From: Rhizobacter sp. | GTDB lineage: Bacteria; Pseudomonadota; Gammaproteobacteria; Burkholderiales; Burkholderiaceae_C | Length of the DNA: 36,415 bases | Assembly: GCA_025359585.1 (NCBI GenBank) | Contig: JANYFX010000654.1 | Coordinates: 1 to 36,415, forward strand | Reading direction: 5' to 3' | Shown: in pieces, positions 9,813 through 17,442 of the stretch | Numbering within the stretch: position 1 is the stretch's first letter | Layout of the letters: each line of letters begins with the position of its first letter | The notes under the pieces: model-generated | The model's input: only the letters and a program-made list of their open reading frames with translations | Database searches by the model: none | Told to the model about the DNA's origin: nothing | Program-made: the position numbers and the translations under genes

Positions 9813-11137
9813 GGGGAATCCTTTTTTTTGCCGATGTCATACGTTAAGTTCGGCGCACTATTTTCTATTGTGGAAGAAGATAAAAAATTGAGCTTCGCCC
9901 ATAAACGGGCTGTCTCCATTTCTAGCTGAAGGCCTTGTAAACGCACATCGATTTCGTTACGTCGCGAGGCCAACAGTTCGGCCAGATTAGCCTTGCCTCC
10001 ACGGTATGCAGCCATCACGGCATTCGTTCTCGCGCTGGCGAGCGGAATCAGTTCGCGCGTATAACGTACGCCGCGCTCACGCCCGTTTTCCCACTCGTTG
10101 ATCATGCTGCGGGTCTCGGCAACATGCGCACGTAGTATTTCCTCACGCTCGGCTTTGGCCTGTTCCAGTAGCGCCATTTTTGCGGACAGTTCACGATTTT
10201 GTCTATTTTTTCGATCCCATTGCAGAGGAATCGTCACCCCCAGAGAAACCATGTTGGAATAAGCCGGGCCGCGTTGCTGGAAAGTCGCTTCCACGCTCCA
10301 ATCTGGCGTCTGATTGGCATGCGCCAGTTTGACCTCTCCCTCCATAATCGCTGCCTGCTTGTTCAGCACTGCAATCTGAGGATGGTGTGCAAACGTATTA
10401 TCGAGAGTTTCCTTGTTAAGGGCGATGACTTGCATCGACGGAAGCCCTGCTAAGAGAATTTCGCCGTCAATACCCGTCCAGCGCGCCAACCCAATTTTGG
10501 CACTAGACAAACGACGTTGAGCTTCACTCCTACGATCTTGGAATACGGCCAAGGCACTATGCGCCATGAGTACATCGGGCCAACTGCCGCGTCCCGCTCG
10601 ATAAGCGCCTTCCGCAGCTTCGATTTCCAGCTGCGCCTGTGCTGCCTGTTGCGCAATCAGTGTGAGCATGGCTTGCGCATAGTAGCGATCAAGCCAGGCA
10701 ATTGCGCTATCGCGCTCAATGCCAGCGAGTGTGAGTGTTTTTTCTGCGCTTAATTTTTCCGCTTCACGCTGGTAACGGTCAGCACGTAATTGCCGTTTGT
10801 CTCCACGCGTGATTTCCTGCATGACCCCAATGCGGCGCATGGTCATAAAATCTCGGCCGAGGCTGAAGCGATCACTGCCACTTGCGGGTAAATTATCGAC
10901 GCCGAGTTTTAATACCGGATCAGGTAATTGCCGTGCTGCCACGGCCATCTGTTGTGATGCTGCGATGGCCCAATCTTGAGCAGATAACTGATGCGAATGT
11001 GCTACCGCAAGTTTCTGGGCTTGGGCTAAAGTAAGTGCTTGAACACTAGTGTTGTCCGCATGCACGGCGAAAAAACCACTGCCGAGGAAAAACACAAGAG
11101 CACTAATCAATAAGGGAACGGGAAAGAAAAACGACAT
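9809..11137 (-). CDS. cusC: CusC-type TolC-family outer-membrane channel
   Basis: 442 residues with an N-terminal signal sequence (cleavage probably after FAVHA). The body has the two repeated coiled-coil halves of outer-membrane efflux proteins, with start motif LTLAQAQKLAVAHSHQL and second-half motif AYRGGKANLAELLASRRNEID. It forms the outer-membrane exit duct for CusBA. SD GGAGG precedes the ATG. There is no lipobox Cys at the cleavage site, unlike E. coli CusC, so the mature protein is probably not a lipoprotein. The neighbours cusB and cusA make the copper role likely. Confidence 0.92.
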   Translation of the reverse strand: MSFFFPVPLLISALVFFLGSGFFAVHADNTSVQALTLAQAQKLAVAHSHQLSAQDWAIAASQQMAVAARQLPDPVLKLGVDNLPASGSDRFSLGRDFMTMRRIGVMQEITRGDKRQLRADRYQREAEKLSAEKTLTLAGIERDSAIAWLDRYYAQAMLTLIAQQAAQAQLEIEAAEGAYRAGRGSWPDVLMAHSALAVFQDRRSEAQRRLSSAKIGLARWTGIDGEILLAGLPSMQVIALNKETLDNTFAHHPQIAVLNKQAAIMEGEVKLAHANQTPDWSVEATFQQRGPAYSNMVSLGVTIPLQWDRKNRQNRELSAKMALLEQAKAEREEILRAHVAETRSMINEWENGRERGVRYTRELIPLASARTNAVMAAYRGGKANLAELLASRRNEIDVRLQGLQLEMETARLWAKLNFLSSSTIENSAPNLTYDIGKKKDSP

Positions 11138-11216
11138 GAAACCTCCAGAATACGGAACATATCAATCGTGCTCGACAAACGTCGATGCACGAAAAAAGAA
11201 ATGCCGGAATGGGGGA

Positions 11217-11612
11217 TTAAATGCGGAAACAGCAGTGAAGAATTGAAATGGGTGGTGCAGTTTTACGGGCCAATAGCAGCGATGCGAAAAAATTAGTCCG
11301 TGAGACAAAGATATTCTCGTCAGCCTGGATAATTCTGACCAACCCCACCGGCATAAAAACCTGCATATGCGGCAATTCAGGCTTATCTAGTGATTGCCCA
11401 CCTGCCTGGTCAAAAGCATGTGCATGGCACAATACCGGTTGAACCTTGTCCATGCCATCACATCCCACCATACCAGCATGATTAACGCTATTCATACTGG
11501 CTCCCGACATGATGGCCGGGCAGGTGTAGTTTGCCATCGCAAACTGCATAGATAGCGTGCAGACGGCCGCGATACAAGCTGCGATGAAGCGAAATGGACG
11601 GGACAATTTCAT
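11217..11612 (-). CDS. small exported Met/Cys/His-rich protein, first gene of the cus operon
   Basis: The ORF track gives 221 residues from 11882, but the upstream 90 codons do not look like protein. The ATG at 11612 opens a clean signal peptide (MKLSRPFRFIAACIAAVCTL..., cleavage near AMA), giving 131 residues. No clear SD is visible, so the start is inferred from the signal peptide. The mature part is rich in Met, Cys and His, with NYTCP, HAGMVGCDGM, LCHAHAF and a final HCC, all suitable soft-metal ligands. It lies 79 bases before cusC on the same strand. I do not recognise a named family. A periplasmic copper/silver binding or sensing role is inferred from composition and position. Confidence 0.62.
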   Translation of the reverse strand: MKLSRPFRFIAACIAAVCTLSMQFAMANYTCPAIMSGASMNSVNHAGMVGCDGMDKVQPVLCHAHAFDQAGGQSLDKPELPHMQVFMPVGLVRIIQADENIFVSRTNFFASLLLARKTAPPISILHCCFRI

Positions 11613-12179
11613 CGAATTTGCGGAAATGTTTATGAATTTTCTGAAATGATTTATAAATGTGTGCAATGTGTGCGTTGACCGATCCGCTTGCCAATTAGGG
11701 GATGTTCGGGGAGCGGCCAGGTCACCTAAAACACGCAGGTCAGCGATTCGCTGATATTTCAAGGTATCATCATTTTGCCAGCATCGTATACAGCGCAATG
11801 TATTGTCTTCGAATTTATTTAGCGCAAGCAAAGGCGAAATGGTGCGAGCATAGAGGCAATAAGCACTGCTCCCAGCTGCCAAAATAAAAGCAAAGAATAT
11901 CAGACTGTTTCCGAACCAGGCAGGGATTCGAGGTATTTTTTACGGCATGCTTTTACCTTACCTGTTTGAACAAGCCAGTACATTCACTATTCCAGGCGTT
12001 GATTCTGGTATTCTGGGGAAATGCTCCTGAACCTTGTTTGATAGCTCAATAATTACCATTAAACGAAGAATTAAACAGGGTACCTCGTATGAATTTTTTA
12101 AATTATGACTTATTGCGGTTTTCAATAGCGAAAACTAGCAGTATGATTAGCCATCGGATCACGCAATAAAAAATAAGCC
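11613..12179. other. intergenic region upstream of the cus operon and the receiver gene
   Basis: About 570 bases between divergent genes. A near-perfect palindrome tcagcgattcgctga lies at 11740-11754, about 130 bases upstream of the small exported-protein start, and may be an operator. I see no CueR- or CusR-type box matching known consensus. The right half is AT-rich. A possible -10 (tatgat, 12142-12147) lies before the receiver gene with only a poor -35. There is no RNA gene or IS end that I can support. Confidence 0.35.
11740..11754. promoter_or_regulatory. 15-bp palindrome upstream of the cus operon
   Basis: tcagcga-t-tcgctga is an inverted repeat with 7-bp arms around a single base. It sits in the stretch that should hold the cus promoter. 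No regulator gene for it is in the window, so its role as an operator is a guess. Confidence 0.25.
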
Positions 12180-12545
12180 ATGACTATATTGAAAATCCTC
12201 GTAGTGGATGACTCATTAACGCAGCGCCTTATACTATCGGCCATGCTGGAGGCGGAGGGTTATAAGGTGGTGACAGCAAATGATGGTGTGGAAGCCGTAA
12301 CCAAAGCTAAAAGCGAATTACCGGATTTGATTATCATGGACGTCGTGATGCCGAATTTGAATGGTTTCCAGGCGACTCGCGCCATCACCAACGATGAGAC
12401 TACCTGGCATATTCCTGTCATCCTATTGACTAGCAAAGATATGGAATCGGATCGTATTTGGGGCCTAAGACAAGGCGCGACAGCTTTTCTTCACAAACCG
12501 GTGGAGCCTGAAGCGTTAATTGCCATGGTCAACACCCTTAGTTAA
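12180..12545 (+). CDS. single-domain response regulator, PilH/CheY-like
   Basis: 121 residues, a complete receiver domain and nothing else. The acidic pair is at DDS (residues 10-11), the phosphoacceptor Asp54 is in IIMDVVMP, the Thr/Ser switch is in LLTSKD, and the conserved Lys is in LHKPVEP. The stretch NGFQATRAI and the segment WGLRQGA resemble PilH of the type IV pilus chemosensory system. It stands alone here, with no kinase or pil genes nearby, so its partner is unknown. No strong SD precedes the ATG. Catalytic residues are intact, unlike the receiver-like protein at 20304-21146. Confidence 0.88.
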   Translation: MTILKILVVDDSLTQRLILSAMLEAEGYKVVTANDGVEAVTKAKSELPDLIIMDVVMPNLNGFQATRAITNDETTWHIPVILLTSKDMESDRIWGLRQGATAFLHKPVEPEALIAMVNTLS

Positions 12546-12576
12546 TATACGACAGCTAGGTACGATAGCAACGCTA

Positions 12577-12629
12577 CTTTAACTTTCACCTTTGCGGCAA
12601 AAACTGGCTAGAAGCCAGCGAAGTTAAAG
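12577..12629 (+). other. nested stem-loop between the receiver and the 111-residue gene
   Basis: Outer arms CTTTAACTT (12577-12585) and AAGTTAAAG (12621-12629) are perfect 9-bp complements. They enclose a second perfect stem, CTGGCT (12604-12609) and AGCCAG (12613-12618), with a 3-base loop. The structure starts 32 bases after the receiver stop. It has no U-run, so it is not a standard terminator. It could be a leader RNA structure or small RNA. Confidence 0.45.
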
Positions 12630-12650
12630 CGCAGTTCATACCCGAGGCAT

Positions 12651-12660
12651 ACCCTAGGGT
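12651..12660. promoter_or_regulatory. 10-bp perfect palindrome accctagggt
   Basis: A perfect self-complementary 10-mer, 50 bases upstream of the 111-residue gene and 21 bases after the nested stem-loop. It may be an operator; no regulator can be named. Confidence 0.2.
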
Positions 12661-12709
12661 GTTATTTAATTTGAATTAATTATTCTATTGGGATGGAGCA
12701 TATTTCAAC

Positions 12710-13045
12710 ATGTCGAACACAGTCATCAGTCCGGAATTTTTTGCTACAGTGAAGGAGGACGTTTCGGCCTATATTCAGAAAAAACTTCTGGGCATGGAAA
12801 TTGAGGTCACGGATCTGGAATTACACAACTCATCCTTAACCAAAACTTTTCGAGCGTATCTCACTCTCAAAAGAACTACCAACCTCAAAGCACTTTTTTT
12901 GGCCGAACAAATTATTATTAAGGAAATTGAAAATAAATTCTCATTTCGCCCCTACGCTTTTTACTGGCGTTATCAAGCAGAACCCGGCGTTGCTCCTACC
13001 AATAAAAAAGGAGGGAAAGATGAAAAAGAGGAGAAAGATAATTGA
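12710..13045 (+). CDS. unrecognised 111-residue cytosolic protein
   Basis: I do not recognise a family. The protein has no signal peptide or membrane segment. It starts MSNTVISPEFFATVKEDV, predicted mostly helical and beta-strand up to about residue 90. It ends in a highly charged tail (NKKGGKDEKEEKDN), which suggests a flexible or binding region. Codon usage is AT-leaning like its surroundings. It follows the receiver gene on the same strand with a structured 164-base gap, so it may share its control. A GGAG lies about 12 bases upstream of the ATG, a longer spacing than usual. Confidence 0.6.
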   Translation: MSNTVISPEFFATVKEDVSAYIQKKLLGMEIEVTDLELHNSSLTKTFRAYLTLKRTTNLKALFLAEQIIIKEIENKFSFRPYAFYWRYQAEPGVAPTNKKGGKDEKEEKDN

Positions 13046-13373
13046 CTTTTTAATTACGGTTAATTTTTTTAATTCTATGCATGGCAGCCCCCCAATTTTC
13101 CATGTGGCCTCATAATTTTTTTCTCAAACACAGTTCTTGTGTCCCGCATTTTTCTTCTCCTCTTGTAAAAATCTTAGAACAATAGCCAACTCAACCCTCC
13201 AGGTACATTTACCTTATTCTCTGGGCCTTCATCACTTAAACCGCCCTTTACCTCCTAAACGAACATCTCCCTAATTGAGACAAGGTCGGGTTCAATCTCT
13301 CCTTCCATTTTTGAGTGGAAAAAATGAATGAGCCAAATTTTCATCCATCAATTGAATTTGTATTATTTTTATA
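13046..13373. other. gene-free pyrimidine-rich stretch before the ars operon
   Basis: About 330 bases, AT- and pyrimidine-rich on the plus strand, with no ORF of protein-like composition. Nothing resembling a tRNA, IS end or conserved RNA is visible. The right end leads into the arsR promoter and operator. Confidence 0.4.
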
Positions 13374-13399
13374 ATTCCATTATTATGGAATAATGGAAT
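13370..13399 (+). promoter_or_regulatory. arsR promoter -10 and ArsR operator
   Basis: ATTCCATTATT (13374-13384) and AATAATGGAAT (13389-13399) form a perfect 11-bp inverted repeat with a 4-base spacer, the normal form of an ArsR-family operator. A tataat hexamer (13370-13375) abuts it and could be the -10, so bound repressor would block polymerase. The operator ends 27 bases before the arsR ATG. The -35 is not clear. Confidence 0.7.
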
Positions 13400-13425
13400 T
13401 TACAGGACGATGAATAAACCCCAGC

Positions 13426-13773
13426 ATGAAAACGAAACAAGTCATTGCCGCCCTCGCTGCGGTCGCCCAAGAATCCCGTTTAAGTATATTCCGCCTGCTA
13501 GTACAAGCTGGCCCCCCAGGTCTGATCGCCAGCAAAATCGCTGAGCAGCTTGGCATTCCCCCTTCATCGCTCTCTTTCCACCTCAAAGAGTTGGCCCATG
13601 CCGACTTGGTAACATCCGAACAAAGCGGACGATTTGTTACCTATGCCGCCAACTTCGGTACGATGAATGCCCTATTGGTTTTTCTAACTGAAAACTGTTG
13701 TGGCGGCGAATCTTGCATACCGACATCCGTCGCTTCCTGTTCCACCATTAAAGGAAATTCTGCACAACCGTAG
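13426..13773 (+). CDS. arsR: ArsR, arsenic-responsive repressor
   Basis: 115 residues, ArsR/SmtB winged helix. The recognition region SKIAEQLGIPPSSLSFHLKELAHADLV fits the family. The classical CVC metal site in the DNA-binding helix is absent. Instead a cysteine cluster NCCGGESC lies at residues 90-97 near the C-terminus, like the As(III) site of Acidithiobacillus ferrooxidans ArsR (two adjacent Cys plus one downstream). This suggests an independently evolved As(III) sensor. It is first in the operon behind its own operator and presumably autoregulated. No good SD is visible at this ATG. Confidence 0.93.
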   Translation: MKTKQVIAALAAVAQESRLSIFRLLVQAGPPGLIASKIAEQLGIPPSSLSFHLKELAHADLVTSEQSGRFVTYAANFGTMNALLVFLTENCCGGESCIPTSVASCSTIKGNSAQP

Positions 13774-13912
13774 CGAACGGCAAAATAAAAGCTGCCAGTA
13801 AGGCTTGTTGCATACCGGCGGCACCGAGGAAAATCCCAGCACTGGCGGGCAAGTATTGCGAAACCAGATCTCTTCACCACGACATCCTTTGATTTTGATG
13901 AAAGTAACGTAC

Positions 13913-14419
13913 ATGTCCGACCCTATAAAAAACGTTTTATTTCTATGCACAGGCAATTCTGCACGCAGTGTCATGGCCGAAGCACTCATCACCATTCTCG
14001 GACGCGGTCGATTCAAAGGGTACAGCGCCGGCAGCAAACCGGGTGGTGTAATCAACCCATTTGCTATTGAACAGATCAAGGCTTATGACAGTCACTATCC
14101 AGCCAAAGAAATGCGCAGCAAAAGCTGGGATGAATTTGTCTTACCAGAAGCGCCGCACATGGATTTCATTATCACGGTGTGTGACAATGCAGCAGGAGAA
14201 ACCTGTCCTTACTGGCCAGGTCGTCCGGCCACCGCGCATTGGGGCTTTGGAGATCCAGCTGCAGTAACAGGAAGCGCCGATGAAAAACTTGCGGCCTTTC
14301 ACCGCATTTTCGCGCAGATTTTGAAGAGAATGGACGAATTCACGGCGTTGCCATTAGACACAATGGACGACCCAGCCATCCGCAATGCAATCAGGAAAAT
14401 TGGTGAGGCGCCAATATGA
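13913..14419 (+). CDS. arsC: ArsC, thioredoxin-coupled arsenate reductase
   Basis: 168 residues from the ATG at 13913. The ORF track extends to 13805, but the first 36 codons show no family similarity; an ATG at 13898 is a possible alternative. The low-molecular-weight phosphatase fold is marked by CTGNSARS (Cys12) with the C-x5-R P-loop. The resolving cysteines lie in VCDNAAGETCPYWPG, spaced as in the thioredoxin-coupled family. It reduces As(V) to As(III) in the cytosol. The stop overlaps the aquaporin start (ATGA, 14416-14419), so reductase and channel are translationally coupled. Confidence 0.93.
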   Translation: MSDPIKNVLFLCTGNSARSVMAEALITILGRGRFKGYSAGSKPGGVINPFAIEQIKAYDSHYPAKEMRSKSWDEFVLPEAPHMDFIITVCDNAAGETCPYWPGRPATAHWGFGDPAAVTGSADEKLAAFHRIFAQILKRMDEFTALPLDTMDDPAIRNAIRKIGEAPI

Positions 14420-15126
14420 CGACGACCTCGCGCCGTTTAGTCGCTGAAGGCTTGGGTAGCGCCATGCTATTAGCCGTGGTGGTCGGTTCGGGCATCATGG
14501 CCGAACGCCTGGCTGGCGGAAATGTGGCTATTGCCCTGCTCGCCAATGCGATTGCTACGGGAACAGGATTAGTCGCTGTGATACTAATTTTTGGTAGCTT
14601 ATCCGGCGCCCATTTCAACCCAGTAGTGACGCTGGCTGCGGCCTGGCAAAAAACTATGCCGACCTCGGAAGTCCTGCCGTATATCGCCGTACAACTGATG
14701 GGCGCTTTTGCCGGCGTAGCAGCAGCTCACCTCATGTTTGGCGAACCCCTGTTCTTTGCATCCGAGCATATCCGTACCGGACCATCCCAATGGTGGAGTG
14801 AGTTTGTCGCGACATTCGGCTTACTAGCCGTTATCATCGGCTGCTCGCGTAGTCGTCCCAATATCACGCCATTTGCGGTCGCGGCTTACATCACGGCCGC
14901 TTACTGGTTCACCTCCTCCACCTCGTTCGCCAATCCTGCGGTAACCTTGGCACGTGCTGCGACAAATACTTTTGCCGGGATTCGCCCTGGCGATACCCTG
15001 GGATTCATCATTGCGCAATTGCTTGGTGGAGCGGCGGCAACCTTATTATTTTGCTGGCTCTACCCAACACCGCCCCAGCATACAGTGGTCGCTGCATTGA
15101 CCTCTATTGATTCCCCCCATAACTGA
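14416..15126 (+). CDS. aqpS: AqpS-like aquaglyceroporin of the ars operon
   Basis: 236 residues with six transmembrane segments of the MIP family. The two half-helix motifs are SGAHFNPV (NPV in place of NPA) and TSFANPAV (intact NPA). In Sinorhizobium meliloti the aquaporin AqpS replaces an arsenite pump: arsenate enters, ArsC reduces it and As(III) leaves passively through the channel. The same logic fits here, because no ArsB or Acr3 follows. Its start overlaps the arsC stop. The symbol is assigned by context and motif. Confidence 0.88.
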   Translation: MTTTSRRLVAEGLGSAMLLAVVVGSGIMAERLAGGNVAIALLANAIATGTGLVAVILIFGSLSGAHFNPVVTLAAAWQKTMPTSEVLPYIAVQLMGAFAGVAAAHLMFGEPLFFASEHIRTGPSQWWSEFVATFGLLAVIIGCSRSRPNITPFAVAAYITAAYWFTSSTSFANPAVTLARAATNTFAGIRPGDTLGFIIAQLLGGAAATLLFCWLYPTPPQHTVVAALTSIDSPHN

Positions 15127-15329
15127 ATGATTTTCTAGGCTCCCATGAGAATTACCATTTATCAATAATGAACGCTATCGCTGCGTCGCAAGGTGTTTTA
15201 GAAAATAGGGAGGCCTGATATTTCAACACAAAATACTATGGGTAGCCATGCAGCTTATTCACCACCTCAAAATGAATTAGCATTTTTCTACAGCGAAAAA
15301 ACAAAACCGATCTTCCTTCACACACACTC

Positions 15330-15911
15330 TCACACTAATTTACATGCTTCATCAAACGATAATCGTGGCGAACGATCATACAATTTATCCACGTCGCCAT
15401 ATCCTAGACTGCATACAAAATTTACCTTAAAGGTCGTGTCAGAAAAAAATGCCGCATTCAGTTTCTCTGCATCAAAACCGGACATGGGACCGCAATCGAG
15501 TCCGATCGCTCGTGCAGCCACTATAAAATACCCCCCCTGCAAGGATGCATTGCGAAAAGCCGTTGCGTCGATTAATGCCTGGTTGCCGACAAACCAGGAT
15601 TTCGCATCGGTGTGCGGAAATAATGTGGGCAACTGCTCATAAAATTTCATGTCCATTGCCAGGATAGCCGTCACCGGAGCAGATCGGGTTTTAGCCGCAT
15701 TGCCGGCAGCCATGCAGGCAACGAGTTTTTCCTTTTCATCGGGCGATTTCACAAATACGATGCGCGCTGGGGAGCAGTTGGCCGAAGTTGGACCCCACTT
15801 CATCAAGTCGTAAATATGTCGACACTGACTGTCGCTTACCGGCCTATCAAGCCACCCATTATGCGTCCGCGCCTTATTGAAAAGCGTATCCAATGCCGTG
15901 TTGTTTAACAT
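15330..15911 (-). CDS. RutE/HadB-like nitroreductase-family NAD(P)H oxidoreductase
   Basis: 193 residues, FMN-dependent nitroreductase fold at the usual length of the malonic semialdehyde reductase (RutE) group. Signature stretches are [16 protein letters not shown] (FMN/phosphate binding region) and [19 protein letters not shown], typical of this group. SD AAGGGG lies 6 nt before the ATG. No other rut genes are near, so pyrimidine degradation is not implied; general reduction of 3-oxo acids or quinone/nitro compounds is as likely. It stands convergent to the ars operon. Confidence 0.88.
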   Translation of the reverse strand: MLNNTALDTLFNKARTHNGWLDRPVSDSQCRHIYDLMKWGPTSANCSPARIVFVKSPDEKEKLVACMAAGNAAKTRSAPVTAILAMDMKFYEQLPTLFPHTDAKSWFVGNQALIDATAFRNASLQGGYFIVAARAIGLDCGPMSGFDAEKLNAAFFSDTTFKVNFVCSLGYGDVDKLYDRSPRLSFDEACKLV

Positions 15912-16014
15912 GACGTGCCCCTTCTGTGTTAGTTAACTATCGATTCATCCTCAACGGCAAAAAAGCACCGTACAATAACGGAAAATTTATATAAAACCTC
16001 TACCTTTTAATCCA

Positions 16015-16437
16015 ATGTTCACCCCTTCTCAGGACGATGTACGCCGTTTTTTTTGCGAAACCTATCGCAAAAGCCAGACACATACCATTCTCACGCCACT
16101 TGAAGTTATCGCATCAGACTGGATCGTACAGCATCCTGAATATGCTGACACGCTGGCGGATACGGAAGCAGCCATTGCACGCGACTACTCGGTCGAACAA
16201 GGCCAAAATAATCCATTCCTCCATTTGTCGATGCACTTATCGATTTCCGAACAAATTTCTATCGATCAACCCACTGGCATACGTGCCGCCTTTATCGGTT
16301 TAGCACAACGGCTCGACTCGGAGCATGAAGCACAACATCAGATCATGGAGTGTTTAGGTGAAATGATATGGGCATCGCAGCGTAGCGGCCTGCCTCCGGA
16401 TGGAGGGGCTTATATTGAATGCGTGAAGCAGCGCTAA
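16015..16437 (+). CDS. DUF1841 family protein
   Basis: 140 residues. The hallmark NPFLHLSMHLSISEQISIDQPTGI of DUF1841 is at about residues 67-90, with conserved His pairs and acidic residues that could bind metal. It has no signal peptide. Function is unknown. It is commonly found near cytochrome c genes in Betaproteobacteria, as here, with a shared terminator between them. Confidence 0.88.
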   Translation: MFTPSQDDVRRFFCETYRKSQTHTILTPLEVIASDWIVQHPEYADTLADTEAAIARDYSVEQGQNNPFLHLSMHLSISEQISIDQPTGIRAAFIGLAQRLDSEHEAQHQIMECLGEMIWASQRSGLPPDGGAYIECVKQR

Positions 16438-16477
16438 TATGGGTATCTCAGGCACGGCAGAGGAGGAAATCACATAA

Positions 16478-16502
16478 AAAAGCCACGAATATCGTGGCTT
16501 TT
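16478..16502. terminator. bidirectional intrinsic terminator
   Basis: AAAAGCCACGA and TCGTGGCTTTT form an 11-bp perfect stem with a 3-base loop, with A-run and T-run flanks. It lies between the converging DUF1841 and cytochrome c genes and can serve both. Confidence 0.88.
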
Positions 16503-16518
16503 AAAAAGGCGTTAGGGC

Positions 16519-16872
16519 TTATCGGCGCACAACCAAAGGCCCCGGCAAGCTATGCAGATAGGCTGCTACATCTTTGATGTCCTGCTCAGATAAAGGTTTA
16601 GCTTTAATACCCATAGTGGCATTGACACGGCCATTAGGCCCGTCACCGCGCTTGTAGGCCGTCAGTGCGTGTCGAAGATAGTCGGCATGTTGACCTGTCA
16701 AAATAGGGAAAGCTGGGTCAGTCGGCGAACGAAAATCAACCCCATGACACTCAGCACAACCATATTTTTCAGTCAAAGCCTTGCCAGCAGCAACGTTACC
16801 GCCAGCAATAGCATTCAATGAAACCGCCGAAGACAATGCTAGCCACGTCAATACGAGAAATTTTTTCATCAT
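16519..16872 (-). CDS. periplasmic monoheme cytochrome c (downstream of pair)
   Basis: 117 residues. Signal peptide MMKKFLVLTWLALSSAVSLNAIA precedes the heme motif CAECH (about residues 39-43). The axial Met is probably in NATMGIKAKPLS, and the C-terminal helix ends DIKDVAAYLHSL. It is a class I cytochrome c like c553/c4 halves, an electron carrier. It is separated from the upstream cytochrome gene by 9 bases, so the pair is probably co-transcribed, and it ends at the bidirectional terminator. Confidence 0.92.
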   Translation of the reverse strand: MMKKFLVLTWLALSSAVSLNAIAGGNVAAGKALTEKYGCAECHGVDFRSPTDPAFPILTGQHADYLRHALTAYKRGDGPNGRVNATMGIKAKPLSEQDIKDVAAYLHSLPGPLVVRR

Positions 16873-16881
16873 AGTCTTCCC

Positions 16882-17202
16882 TTATTTTTGCTGTGAATAA
16901 TATGCTGCGACATCGGCTATGTCCTGGTCTGACAAACCAGCAGCAATACCGCGCATGGTTGGATGTTTGCGATCACCTTTTTTGTAGGCTTTCAACGCGC
17001 TTTCGATGTATTTTGCTGATTGGCCGCCAATGGTAGGAACTGAGTAAATTTCAGGGAAAGTGGCTTTGTACCCGGGAATGCCGTGGCAACCGATACACAT
17101 TACCACTTTGTTTTCAGCTTTTTTGACGTCACCAACGACGTCCGCAGCGACAGCAGCATGAACAATGCCTGCAAACGCCAGAAGTGTAAAAAGTTTTTTC
17201 AT
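16882..17202 (-). CDS. periplasmic monoheme cytochrome c (upstream of pair)
   Basis: 106 residues from the ATG at 17202. The ORF track uses a TTG at 17253, but the signal peptide MKKLFTLLAFAGIVHAAVA begins at 17202. Heme motif CIGCH follows, with a probable axial Met in HPTMRGIAAGLSDQD and a C-terminal helix DIADVAAYYSQQ. It resembles the downstream cytochrome, so the two probably arose by duplication or act together as a two-domain electron carrier (inference). Confidence 0.91.
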   Translation of the reverse strand: MKKLFTLLAFAGIVHAAVAADVVGDVKKAENKVVMCIGCHGIPGYKATFPEIYSVPTIGGQSAKYIESALKAYKKGDRKHPTMRGIAAGLSDQDIADVAAYYSQQK

Positions 17203-17442
17203 GGGGGCAAAGTATAAGAAATTCAAAGAAAATGCGAATATGGCACGATGCAAAATGACGATACGATGTTAGTCACGGATCCTTAACCTCCACCTTTAAC
17301 ATCCACACCTGTCTTGCACTACTGGGCGGGAATTTTACCCGAAGACGTGCACACAGTCCATCCACAATCGCCCCGCATTGCCACGCCTTCGTTTTTGTTC
17401 TCGCTTATACTCGAATGCATTCCTCTTTCAGCGCAAAAAATC

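Noticed and set aside
11613-11882. N-terminal extension of the 221-residue ORF before the small copper-linked protein
   Set aside because: The added residues lack protein-like pattern. An internal ATG starts a canonical signal peptide.
11920-11945. ggattcgagg resembling a tRNA T-loop
   Set aside because: No acceptor or anticodon stem can be drawn around it on either strand.
13410-13425. Alternative ATG at 13410 behind aggacg as a leader peptide for arsR
   Set aside because: SD-to-ATG spacing is too short and the frame gives no credible peptide.
15238-15642. 134-residue plus-strand ORF
   Set aside because: Antisense shadow of the nitroreductase-family gene.
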